The notes under the pieces are model-generated. The model saw nothing but the letters and a program-made list of their open reading frames with translations, made no database searches and had not been told where the DNA came from. Source: CAITWD01 sp963727285 (lineage in GTDB: Bacteria > Actinomycetota > Thermoleophilia > Miltoncostaeales > Miltoncostaeaceae). Taken from it: a DNA stretch of 64,000 nt. The position numbers and the translations under genes were made by a program. The first letter of the stretch is position 1; each line of letters starts with the position of its first letter. Shown here piece by piece: positions 54,982 to 63,277 of the stretch. The DNA lies in assembly GCA_963727285.1 (NCBI GenBank), contig CAVSFF010000012.1, positions 62,001 to 126,000 of the forward strand, read 5' to 3'.

Positions 54982-56778
54982 ATGACCGCAGACTTCAGCG
55001 ACCGCCGGGACTTCGACGATTCCGACCGCGGCTTCATCGCCACGCTCGACCCGCTGTCGATCACCGACGCGACCGGGCGCGTGGTGTGGGATATGAGCTG
55101 GGGCTTTCTCGACGCCGAGTGCCCGGACACCGCCCACCCCAGCCTGTGGCGGCAGGCGCAGCTCACGGCGAAACATGGTCTGTACGAGATCGCCGACGGG
55201 ATCTACCAGATTCGCGGATTCGACATGTCGAACATGACGATCGTGGAAGGGGCGACGGGGGTCATCGTCATCGATCCGCTGATCAGCCAGGAGGTCGCCG
55301 CGGCGGCCATCGCGCTCTATCGCGCGCATCGCGGAGATCGGCCCGTGTCGGCGATCATCTATACGCACGCCCACGTGGACCACTTCGGGGGCGTCCTCGG
55401 CGTCGTGGACGCCGCGACGACTGTGCCGATCTACGCGCCGGAGCACTTCCTCGAGCACGCCGTCTCCGAGAACGTCTACGCCGGGACCGCGATGTTCCGA
55501 CGCAGCTACTACTACGCGGCCGTCGCCGTGCCGAAGGCCCCGGACGGCAATCTCGGCATCGGCCTCGGCGCGGGCGGCTCGAGTGGCACGATCGGGCTGA
55601 TCGCACCGACCCACGACATCACCCACACCGGCCAGGAGGAGGACATCGACGGGGTCCGAATCCATTTCCAGATGACCCCGGGGACCGAGTGCCCGGCGGA
55701 GATGAACTTTCTGTTCCCGGACAAGCGCGTGCTCTGCCTGGCCGAGAACGCCACGCACAACATGCACAACATCCTCACGCTGCGCGGCGCTCAGGTCCGG
55801 GACCCCCGGATCTGGTCGCGCTACCTCTCGGAGACCATCGAGCTCTACGGCGACAAGGCCGACATGGCCTTCGCATCGCACCACTGGCCGACCTGGGGTG
55901 CCGACGCCATCGTCGACTACCTCACCGTGCAGCGGGACCTGTACGCCTATCTCCACGACCAGACGCTGCGCCTGCTCAACCAGGGCTACGTCGGGAGCGA
56001 GATCGCCGAATTGCTCGAGCTTCCTCCGGGAATCGAGCGGGCGTGGCATACCCACGGCTACTACGGAACGACCAACCACAACGTCAAGGCCATCTACCAG
56101 CGCTACCTCGGCTGGTACGACGGGAATCCCGCCCATCTGTGGCAGCACCCGCCGGAGGCCGCCGCACACCGCTACGTCGACGCGCTCGGCGGCGTCGAGG
56201 CCACCGTCGCGAAGGCCCGGACCTTCGCGGACGCCGGTGACCTGCGGTTTGCCGCCGAACTGGCGAGCCACGCGGTGTTCGCGTCCCCCGACGATCCGGC
56301 CGCCCGCGATCTGCTCGCAGCGGTCCTCGAACAGCTGGCCTACGGGTCCGAGTCGGCCACGTGGCGCAATTGCTTTTTGACCGGTGCCCTGGAGCTGCGC
56401 ACGAACACGATCGCGCCCGCAACATTGAGCGGCGCGGGAATGGCTGGGGCGCTCACGACCACGCAGCTGTTCGACACGGTTGCCATCCGCATCGACGGCC
56501 CCAAGGCGTGGAACGCGCACTTTACGATTGCCTGGCACCTCACCGACGAGGATCAGCGGTACCGGATGGAACTGAGCAACGGGGCGCTCGTCCACTGGCC
56601 GACCGACAGCGACGCCGCCGCCGACGTGTTGATCACCCTGTCCCACGCAGATCTGGTGGCGCTGCTGACGACCGGCCACGCCGCGGGCGCCGAGATCGCG
56701 GGCGACGCGGGGGTACTTGGGCGGCTGACCGGCATGTTGGCCGAGCCCGATCCGAATTTTGCCGTCGTGACACCGTAG
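54982..56778 (+). CDS. Alkyl sulfatase, metallo-beta-lactamase fold (SdsA1-like)
   Basis: 598-aa enzyme that cleaves primary alkyl sulfates such as dodecyl sulfate to alcohol and sulfate. Dizinc motif THAHVDHFGG, further ligands in APEHFLEHAVSEN, CLAENATHNMHN and MAFASHHWPTWG. The central helical dimerisation region and the C-terminal SCP2-like lipid-binding domain (from about 480) are present. No signal peptide, so it is cytoplasmic. Start ATG 54982; TAGGAT about 45 nt upstream could be its -10. Confidence 0.92.
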   Translation: MTADFSDRRDFDDSDRGFIATLDPLSITDATGRVVWDMSWGFLDAECPDTAHPSLWRQAQLTAKHGLYEIADGIYQIRGFDMSNMTIVEGATGVIVIDPLISQEVAAAAIALYRAHRGDRPVSAIIYTHAHVDHFGGVLGVVDAATTVPIYAPEHFLEHAVSENVYAGTAMFRRSYYYAAVAVPKAPDGNLGIGLGAGGSSGTIGLIAPTHDITHTGQEEDIDGVRIHFQMTPGTECPAEMNFLFPDKRVLCLAENATHNMHNILTLRGAQVRDPRIWSRYLSETIELYGDKADMAFASHHWPTWGADAIVDYLTVQRDLYAYLHDQTLRLLNQGYVGSEIAELLELPPGIERAWHTHGYYGTTNHNVKAIYQRYLGWYDGNPAHLWQHPPEAAAHRYVDALGGVEATVAKARTFADAGDLRFAAELASHAVFASPDDPAARDLLAAVLEQLAYGSESATWRNCFLTGALELRTNTIAPATLSGAGMAGALTTTQLFDTVAIRIDGPKAWNAHFTIAWHLTDEDQRYRMELSNGALVHWPTDSDAAADVLITLSHADLVALLTTGHAAGAEIAGDAGVLGRLTGMLAEPDPNFAVVTP

Positions 56779-56865
56779 GTCCGGCCGCCGCGACCGGCCC
56801 GCAGCCGGCTGCGATCGGAATCGACGGTCGCCGCCCGTCGGCGTCGGGCCGGCGGATCGGCGATC

Positions 56866-56871
56866 TACACT
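56866..56871 (+). promoter_or_regulatory. Leaderless -10 box of recQ
   Basis: TACACT (TAnnnT) ends seven nt before GTG 56879; no ribosome site present. Confidence 0.4.
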
Positions 56872-56878
56872 CGACGCT

Positions 56879-58918
56879 GTGCCCGGCGACGCGACCACCG
56901 ATCTGATCGACCGTCTGACCGACGCCCTCCGGCATGCCGAGATCGGCGAGGTCGGCGCCCTTGACGACATCGATCAACTCCTCGAGCGTCTGCGTGAGTG
57001 CTACCGCCGATCCGCCCCGGCGCAGGCCGAGGACATCGCCCGCAGGGTACGGCCGCTGCGGGAGCGCCGGGACGTACTGGCGCGACGACCGCCCATCGCG
57101 CGGGACGCCGGCTCCACACCGACGGGCGCGTCGACGCATCCGCCAACCACGAGCGCGATGTCGCGTGCCGACGCGCGTGCGCGGTTGGGTGTTGACGCGC
57201 TGCGGCCGGGGCAGGCCGAGGCGATCGAGGCCGCCATGGCCGGCCGCGACGCGCTCGTCGTCATGGCCACCGGATCCGGCAAGTCGCTGTGCTACCAGGT
57301 CCCGGCACTGGCCCTCGACGGCATGACCATCGTCGTCAGTCCCCTGATCGCCCTGATCCGCGACCAGTACGAGCGCATGGTCGCGGCCGGTGCGCCGGTC
57401 GAGATGCTCACGTCCAATCAGTCCGGCGACGAGTCGGGACGGGCCCTCGGGGCCATCGCCGCCGGGGACGTCCGTGTCGTGTTCTGCGCGCCCGAGCGGT
57501 TCGGCCAACGCGCCTTCCTCCAGGCGATGGCACGCAACCGCGTCGATCTGTTCGTCGTGGACGAGGCGCACTGCCTGATCGAGTGGGGCGACGACTTCCG
57601 CCCCGAGTACGCGCGCCTTGCCGAATGGCGCGACGGGCTCGGTGCGACGGCCACGCTGGCGCTCACGGCGACGGCGACGCCCGAAGTCGGCGCGGAGATC
57701 GTCCGCCGTCTGGGCATGCGCGACCCGCTCCGCATCACGACCGGGTTCGACCGCCCGAATCTCAGCTTCGACGTGATCGCACTGGGCGGTTCCGGCGCGG
57801 TCGCCAGGAAGTGGGATCACCTGATGGATGTCCTGGCGGCCGACGACGCCACGCCGGCAATCGTCTACTGCGGAACCCGGAAGGACACCGGCGAGGTTGC
57901 CGACGGTCTGGTCGCGCGAGGCCTGCGCGCGGCCCCCTACCACGCCCGCCTGGACGCGTCCGAACGCACCGCCGCCCAAGAGGCCTTCATGAACGGCGGC
58001 CTCGATGTCATCTGCGCGACCAACGCATTCGGCATGGGCGTCGACAAGGCCGACGTGCGGACCGTCGTGCACTGGGCGCTTCCCCGCTCGCTGGAGGCCT
58101 ACTACCAGGAGGCCGGGCGGGCGGGCCGGGACGGACGTCCGGCGCGCGCGGTCTTGCTGGCGATGAATGCGGATCGCGGCCGACTGATCTATTTCAACAA
58201 GCAGACGCTCGACGTCGACGAGGTCGACCGCCTGCTGCGACGGCTCCACGCACAGGCCGATCCCGGCGGGCACGTTGTGGTCACCCTCGACGACGTCTCC
58301 GGCGACGAGGCGACCCGGCTGTCGTTCGCCGCGGCGCAGCGCGTGGGGGCGATCGCCGCGACCCCGTGGGCGGGAGGCGTCAGCGACGTCACCGTGCACG
58401 AAGGACGTCTGTCGCCGGACCAGCGGGCCGACGTCAACGCAATTCTCCGCACCGCGCGGAACCGCAACTGGGAGCAGTACCGGGCCATCGTCGGCTTCAT
58501 CGACGGGGACGGGTGCCGTCGCGCGGCGATCATGCACCACTTCGGCGACCGGAGCGTGCTCCGTGATCCGCTCGGTCGCTGTTGCGACCGATGCGATCCG
58601 CTGCCCGAGATCGCATACACGGCGCCGGCGCGGACGGCCGCGCGCCGCACCGGCGCGTCGACCGCGGCCACGACCGATGTCGAGCTCGACCCGGACGAGG
58701 CCCGTATGTTCGAGATGCTGCGTGTGTGGCGTCGGCAACGCGCCGACGGCAAGCCGGCGTACACGGTCTGCACCGATGCGGTCCTGCGCGACATCGTCCG
58801 CCAACCGCCGGCCACGCCGACGGAACTCGCCGCAATCCATGGCGTGGGGCCCGGCTTCATGGCAACGCACGCGGACGATCTGCTGGTGGCCCTCGCCCGA
58901 GGAGACAGTGCCCCCTGA
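56879..58918 (+). CDS. recQ: RecQ-type ATP-dependent DNA helicase
   Basis: 679-aa 3'-5' helicase for recombination repair. An extra N-terminal 95 residues with helical repeats precede motif I (MATGSGKSLCYQVPA), DEAH (VVDEAHCLIEWGDDFRPEY), motif III (ALTATATP) and motif VI (YYQEAGRAGRDGRPA). The zinc-binding Cys set (CCDRCDPLPE) is present. The HRDC-like C-terminus (IHGVGPGFMATHADDLL) is short. GTG start, probably leaderless. Confidence 0.93.
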   Translation: MPGDATTDLIDRLTDALRHAEIGEVGALDDIDQLLERLRECYRRSAPAQAEDIARRVRPLRERRDVLARRPPIARDAGSTPTGASTHPPTTSAMSRADARARLGVDALRPGQAEAIEAAMAGRDALVVMATGSGKSLCYQVPALALDGMTIVVSPLIALIRDQYERMVAAGAPVEMLTSNQSGDESGRALGAIAAGDVRVVFCAPERFGQRAFLQAMARNRVDLFVVDEAHCLIEWGDDFRPEYARLAEWRDGLGATATLALTATATPEVGAEIVRRLGMRDPLRITTGFDRPNLSFDVIALGGSGAVARKWDHLMDVLAADDATPAIVYCGTRKDTGEVADGLVARGLRAAPYHARLDASERTAAQEAFMNGGLDVICATNAFGMGVDKADVRTVVHWALPRSLEAYYQEAGRAGRDGRPARAVLLAMNADRGRLIYFNKQTLDVDEVDRLLRRLHAQADPGGHVVVTLDDVSGDEATRLSFAAAQRVGAIAATPWAGGVSDVTVHEGRLSPDQRADVNAILRTARNRNWEQYRAIVGFIDGDGCRRAAIMHHFGDRSVLRDPLGRCCDRCDPLPEIAYTAPARTAARRTGASTAATTDVELDPDEARMFEMLRVWRRQRADGKPAYTVCTDAVLRDIVRQPPATPTELAAIHGVGPGFMATHADDLLVALARGDSAP

Positions 58919-58997
58919 CCCGGCGTCCGATCCGGGTCCACACCGGCGTCGCCACCGGCCGCGCGCCGTTCCCGCACAACACTCGGCGGCAGCCGGG

Positions 58998-59034
58998 TAA
59001 AGTCATCAGAGCAGCACTGTCACCTCACGCGGAG
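58998..59034 (+). promoter_or_regulatory. Promoter and ribosome site of the encapsulin operon
   Basis: TAAAGT (58998-59003) is a plausible -10 box; no clear -35. GGAG at 59031-59034 lies 8 nt before the EncFtn ATG. Confidence 0.4.
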
Positions 59035-59042
59035 CACGACAC

Positions 59043-59438
59043 ATGGGTGCGGATCAGTACCACGAGCCGGCCGATGAGCTGCCGAGCGAGACGCGGACGT
59101 TCGCTCGGCTGTGCTCCTCGCTCACGGAGGAGGCCGAAGCGATCGGCTGGTACGAGCAGCGGTTGGCAGTCGAGCGCGACCGCGAGGCCGTCGCGATCAT
59201 GCGCGACGCGCAGGGCGAGGAGTTCAAGCACTTCTGCATGGACCTCGAGTTCCTGATGCGGCGCACGCCGCTGTGGCGCGAGATCGGGCGCGGGATCCTC
59301 TTCCAGGAGGGCGACATCGTGGAACACGGCGAGGAGTCCGAGGAGGAGGCGGTCGAGGGAGCCGCCGGGCGCGGCGCCGGCGACTCGCGGGCGGCACGGT
59401 CGCTCGGCATCGGCGCGCTCAGGGACGAGAGCCCGTGA
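59043..59438 (+). CDS. Encapsulated ferritin (EncFtn) with encapsulin targeting peptide
   Basis: 131 aa. Two helices of the EncFtn type: TEEAEAIGWYEQRLAVERD carries the first iron-ligand Glu, and AQGEEFKHFCMDLEFLMRR the ExxH pair (Glu and His) of the ferroxidase centre. An acidic linker follows and the last 15 residues contain SLGIGAL, the hallmark cargo-loading peptide for encapsulin shells. EncFtn is a decamer that oxidises Fe(II) at subunit interfaces and stores no iron by itself; the shell stores it. Its stop overlaps the shell gene start (GTGA), so the two are coupled. Confidence 0.93.
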   Translation: MGADQYHEPADELPSETRTFARLCSSLTEEAEAIGWYEQRLAVERDREAVAIMRDAQGEEFKHFCMDLEFLMRRTPLWREIGRGILFQEGDIVEHGEESEEEAVEGAAGRGAGDSRAARSLGIGALRDESP

Positions 59439-60246
59439 GCCACCTCCTTCGCGAGCACGCTCCGATCACGCGGAGGGCTGGCAGCTGATCGACGACGAGG
59501 CCCGTCAGCGCCTGACCCCGGCGCTCGCGGCGCGCAGGCTCGTCGATCTCGCCGGGCCCCACGGGTGGACGCACTCCGCGACGAGCCTCGGGCGCACGAG
59601 CCCCGTCAAAGGCGCGCCGTCGAAAGCGGTGTCGCGCGCTGCAGCGGCGCGTGCTGCCGCTCGTCGAGCTGCGCACGTCGTTCTCGCTCTCGCGCGAGGA
59701 GCTTCGCGACGCCGACCGCGGCGCGGGCGACATCGATCTCGGCGCGCTCGACGACGCCGCCCACCGGCTCGCCGTCGCCGAGAACATGGCGGTGTTCCCG
59801 GCTGGAAGGAGGCCGGCATCTACCGGGATCGTCCAGTCCTCACTCACACGCGCCGATCGCGCTCGGCGACGACTGCGAGCGCTATCCAGCGCACGTGGCC
59901 CGCGCGGTCGAGATGCTCTCGGCCGCGGCGTCGGCGGCCCGTACGGGCTGGCGCTCGGGCCACAGGCCTATACGCACGTCGTCGAGAGCAGCGAGCGGGG
60001 CGGCTACCCGCTCTGCGGACCACCTCCGCGAGATCCTCGGCGGCCCGCTCGTGTGGGCGCCCGGCGTGAAGGGAGGTCGTCCTGAGCCGGCGCGGCGGCG
60101 ACTTCGTGCTCGACGTCGGCCAGGACCTGTCGGTGGGATACGAGCGCAGCGACGAGTCGTACGTGTACCTCTATCTGGAGGAGAGTTTCAGCTTCCGCGT
60201 GGCGACTGCCGAGGCGGCGGTCGTGCTGCCGGCACCGAGCAACTAG
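59435..60246 (+). pseudogene. Encapsulin shell protein gene, frame broken at several points
   Basis: Composite of about 270 aa, the right length for an HK97-fold encapsulin. Its pieces follow the known order: HLLREHAPIT, GWQLIDDEARQ, LVDLAGPHGW, LPLVELRTSFSLSREELRD, DIDLGALDDAAHRLAVAEN, GWKEAGI, PIALGDDCERYP, YGLALGPQAYTHVVE, GGPLVWAPGVKGG and YVYLYLEESFSF. Breaks occur near 59473, 59638, 59800, 59820, 59835, 59930, 60016 and 60078, mostly single bases. No conserved block is lost, so this is either consensus error or a very recent pseudogene. If intact it would form a roughly 24-32 nm shell holding the ferritin. Confidence 0.85.
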
Positions 60247-60346
60247 CGCAAAGGTCCAACGGGCGGGGGTCGTCGTGGCCCGGACCCGCGCCGGATGCCG
60301 GACCCCCAGAGATCCGTGACCGACCCGTCGGCGTTCCGTCCGACCG

Positions 60347-61684
60347 TCAGGGCAGGTTGAGCGCCGCAGCCATCGACCGTGCCGTTCGGGCATTGCCGAG
60401 TGCCGGCACGCCGAGCAGGTCCTCGGTCGTGCGCAGCAGGGAGTAGTGGGTGAACGCGGCGGCGGAGCTCACGCGCGTCGTCCAGGGCCAGATGGCGATC
60501 AACGGCACGCGATTGGATGTCGCCGATGCGCTCTCGTCCCACACCACGAAGATCACGGTGCTGCCCGAGGCGTACTCCGGCGTCGTCAGCAACCGCGGAA
60601 CGAATCCACGCAGCCACGTGTCGCCCGCGGCGACCGAGCAGCTGTGCATGTCGCTGCAGATGTTCGGCGTCACGAACGTGAAGGCGGCCGAGAGCGGGAC
60701 GGTCGCGCCGAGCGGGGTGTCCTGGCTCGCACACGGCGCAGCGATATTGGTGAAGTAGGCGGCCGGGTTGTGCCGCACCGCATACAGACCGGAGTTGGCG
60801 CGATCGCAATTCGACGGCATCGCCTCCTCGAGCGCCCGCCAATTGGATCCGAGCTGGCTGAAGATCGACGGCACTGAGAGGCGATGCGACGACGGGTTGT
60901 TGTCGTCGATGATGCCCTGGGTACCGCCTGATGTCAGCGCGATGTAGTTCGGGAGTGACGGGTGCGCAACGGCCGAATAGTCGGTCGCCAGCCCGAAGCT
61001 CGCGGCGAGCGCGTTCGCGTACGGCGCGCGCGGGTTGCCGATGACCCCCGCCAAGCTCTCGTTCTCCATGAGGATCCAGACGACGTGCCGAATCGATCGT
61101 GCGGGCGCCAGGCGCATGATGTTTCCGGCCCTGAGCCGGTAGCCCGACGGGAGGCTTCGCGGGGTGCCGCGGACGCCGCTGGCACGGGCGCCGACAAAGC
61201 TCGCGCCGGCCAGCGCGGCGCCGCTCACATTGGCGCCGTTCAGGTTCGCCCCGGAGAGATTGGCCCGGGACAGGTTCGCGTGGGCAAGGTTCGCGCGGAC
61301 GAGGTGTGCCGAGACCAGCCGGGCCCGCGTGAGCCCCGCGCGGGCAAGATTGGCACCGTTGAGATTGGCCCTGGTGAGGTTGGCGGCGGTCAGCGTCGCG
61401 CCGACCAGGTTGATCCCGGCAAGATTCCGTCCCGCGAGTCCGCGCCCGGCCAAGCGCGCGTGCGCACACCGCCCGTGCGGACGCAGGACGCAGCCCCGCG
61501 GCAGCTTCGCCGGCGCCGATGTCGCCGTAGTGATCGCAATCGCCGCGACGAGTGCGGTACCGCCGACAGCGACTGCCACGCGCCGGAGTACGTGCCGGTG
61601 ATTTCCCCCACTGCCCCGAGTCGGTTCCACGCCATCGGGATCCGAGACTACCCGCCGGCGATCGCCGGGCCGCGGATCGGCCAC
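60347..61684 (-). CDS. Secreted pentapeptide-repeat protein fused to a phosphoesterase/acid phosphatase domain
   Basis: 445 aa. An export signal (VAVAVGGTALVAAIAITTA) precedes about 19 pentapeptide repeats (A-N-L-x-x type) at residues 75-165, which should form a right-handed beta-helix. The C-terminal 270 aa belong to the phosphoesterase (AcpA/phospholipase C-like) family: IRHVVWILMENESL, AVAHPSLPNYIALTSG, VIFVVWDES, with Asn/Asp/His metal ligands. The catalytic part probably hydrolyses phosphate esters outside the cell; the repeat stalk may fix it to a surface. GTG 61684 start, which is uncertain. Confidence 0.85.
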   Translation of the reverse strand: MADPRPGDRRRVVSDPDGVEPTRGSGGNHRHVLRRVAVAVGGTALVAAIAITTATSAPAKLPRGCVLRPHGRCAHARLAGRGLAGRNLAGINLVGATLTAANLTRANLNGANLARAGLTRARLVSAHLVRANLAHANLSRANLSGANLNGANVSGAALAGASFVGARASGVRGTPRSLPSGYRLRAGNIMRLAPARSIRHVVWILMENESLAGVIGNPRAPYANALAASFGLATDYSAVAHPSLPNYIALTSGGTQGIIDDNNPSSHRLSVPSIFSQLGSNWRALEEAMPSNCDRANSGLYAVRHNPAAYFTNIAAPCASQDTPLGATVPLSAAFTFVTPNICSDMHSCSVAAGDTWLRGFVPRLLTTPEYASGSTVIFVVWDESASATSNRVPLIAIWPWTTRVSSAAAFTHYSLLRTTEDLLGVPALGNARTARSMAAALNLP

Positions 61685-61777
61685 GAAGGTAACGCAGCTG
61701 ACACGGCCGCCGGATCCGGCCCTTGCGAAACGTGCCGGCCCTCGGCGCAGCTGTCGGCGACGGTGATCCTCGGAGGC

Positions 61778-62167
61778 CTACCTGCCGTCGGCGACGACCA
61801 CCGCGGTCCCGTAGGCGATCACCTCGACCTGCCCCTGGGTAATCTCCGAGCTGTCGAAGCGGACACCCACCACGGCGTTGGCACCGAGCTCCGTGGCGCT
61901 CGCGACCAGGCGGTCCATGGCATGACTCCGGGTGTCCTCGGCGAGGCGGGTGTAGGTGGTCGCCTCGCCGCCGGTGATGGCGTTGATGGTGTTGCCGATC
62001 GTCTTGCCGGCGCCCCGCGATCGGACGACGATGCCGAAGACCAGGGCGATGTGGCGCTCGATGCGCCGGTCCGGGAAGTCGAAGGCCGTCGTCATCGGAA
62101 TGGCGCTGACGTACGCACCGACGTGCGGGAACTCATCGTCCGGGTCTCCCGCCGGCTGATCGTTCAT
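61778..62167 (-). CDS. YbjQ/UPF0145 family protein
   Basis: 129 aa. VFGIVVRSRGAGKTIGNTIN, YTRLAEDTRSHAMDRLVASA and ANAVVGVRFDSSEI are the conserved UPF0145 blocks. A small oligomeric heavy-metal-binding-like protein of unknown role. ATG 62167 has a GGGAGGGG ribosome site. Confidence 0.9.
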   Translation of the reverse strand: MNDQPAGDPDDEFPHVGAYVSAIPMTTAFDFPDRRIERHIALVFGIVVRSRGAGKTIGNTINAITGGEATTYTRLAEDTRSHAMDRLVASATELGANAVVGVRFDSSEITQGQVEVIAYGTAVVVADGR

Positions 62168-62312
62168 GAACCCCTCCCTCGGATCGTCCCGGCTGGCCGT
62201 CGCGCGAATGTCCGGATCTGTCAGAACGTACCAGCGGGCCCCGCCGCGGACCGGACCGCGCGCGCCCTCCGGGACCGTTCGTCCCCGACCCACCCGAGGC
62301 CGGGCGCTCCGG

Positions 62313-63119
62313 TCAGGCCACCTGTCGCAGCAAGAACTCGAGGGTTGCCGCGGTGAACGTCTGCGGATCTTCGTTCAGTCCGGCATGACCCATGTGCTCG
62401 AAGACGACGGCCTCGGCATGGGGAATGCCCGCACGCATCGCATCCAAGAAACGCGTCGAGGTCACCTGATCGCGGGCCCCGAAGGTGATCAGCGTCGGCG
62501 CGGAGATCGCACCGAGGGCACCGGACGCGTCGTGGTCGAGGACTGCCTCGGCCTGGGCGAGGAAGGCGGCGAGCGGCTGCGGCGGCAGGCTGCGCGTGAA
62601 CGCCTCGATCTCCGCGACCGCGCCGGGGCGATCGGCGTACATGTCGGGCGTAAAGCACCACGGAAACACCCCGAGGATCAGCGCCTCGGTCACGGTCGGG
62701 AGCGCGCGTGCGAGGGCGCACCAGTTCTCGATGCGCACGCGTAGCGGTCCGTCGGTGGCATTCCAGGTGCTGCTGAGGGTCAGCGACCGTACCCGGTCCG
62801 GATGCCGAGCCGCGAGATGGGTCGCCACGGCCGACCCGAGCGAGAGACCCGACACGTGCGCGGATTCGATCCCGATCGCATCGAGGAAGGCCGCCATCTG
62901 GTCGGCATACCCGACGGTCGAGTAGGGGCCGGGCGGCATGTCGCTGGCCCCCGCGCCGGGAAGATCGACACAGATGCATGTGAAGCTTCGCGCGTAGTCC
63001 TCGAGTTGCAGCCCGAAGCAGTGCAGATCGGCGCCAAGCGCCGGGATCAGCAAGAGCGGCTCGCCGGCACCGGCGATCTCGTAGTTGATCCGCACTCCTC
63101 CGGCATCGACTCGCGGCAC
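62313..63119 (-). CDS. Alpha/beta hydrolase, paralogue 1
   Basis: 268 aa. Nucleophile Ser in GLSLGSA, oxyanion region LLLIPALGAD, catalytic Asp near TFGARDQVT and His in EHMGHAGLNEDP. Could be an esterase, lactonase or C-C hydrolase; substrate unknown. The next gene is a paralogue. Confidence 0.9.
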   Translation of the reverse strand: MPRVDAGGVRINYEIAGAGEPLLLIPALGADLHCFGLQLEDYARSFTCICVDLPGAGASDMPPGPYSTVGYADQMAAFLDAIGIESAHVSGLSLGSAVATHLAARHPDRVRSLTLSSTWNATDGPLRVRIENWCALARALPTVTEALILGVFPWCFTPDMYADRPGAVAEIEAFTRSLPPQPLAAFLAQAEAVLDHDASGALGAISAPTLITFGARDQVTSTRFLDAMRAGIPHAEAVVFEHMGHAGLNEDPQTFTAATLEFLLRQVA

Positions 63120-63242
63120 GGCACCTCTCTCTTGGTGGCGCCAACCCTATCGGGGCGGTCTCCGGCGTACCACGACGATCGATGTCCGCGCGACGGCGGC
63201 GATGCCGAGCGGCGGCCCCGGGCCGGCGGCGGCGGGCGGGTC

Positions 63243-63262
63243 GGGCGGGGCGGGCCCCGCCC
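63243..63262 (-). terminator. Terminator hairpin of paralogue 2
   Basis: Perfect palindrome GGGCGGGGC-GG-GCCCCGCCC (the paired G and C runs), 16 nt after the hydrolase stop on the minus strand. Confidence 0.5.
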
Positions 63263-63277
63263 GTCACCGTCCGCCCG

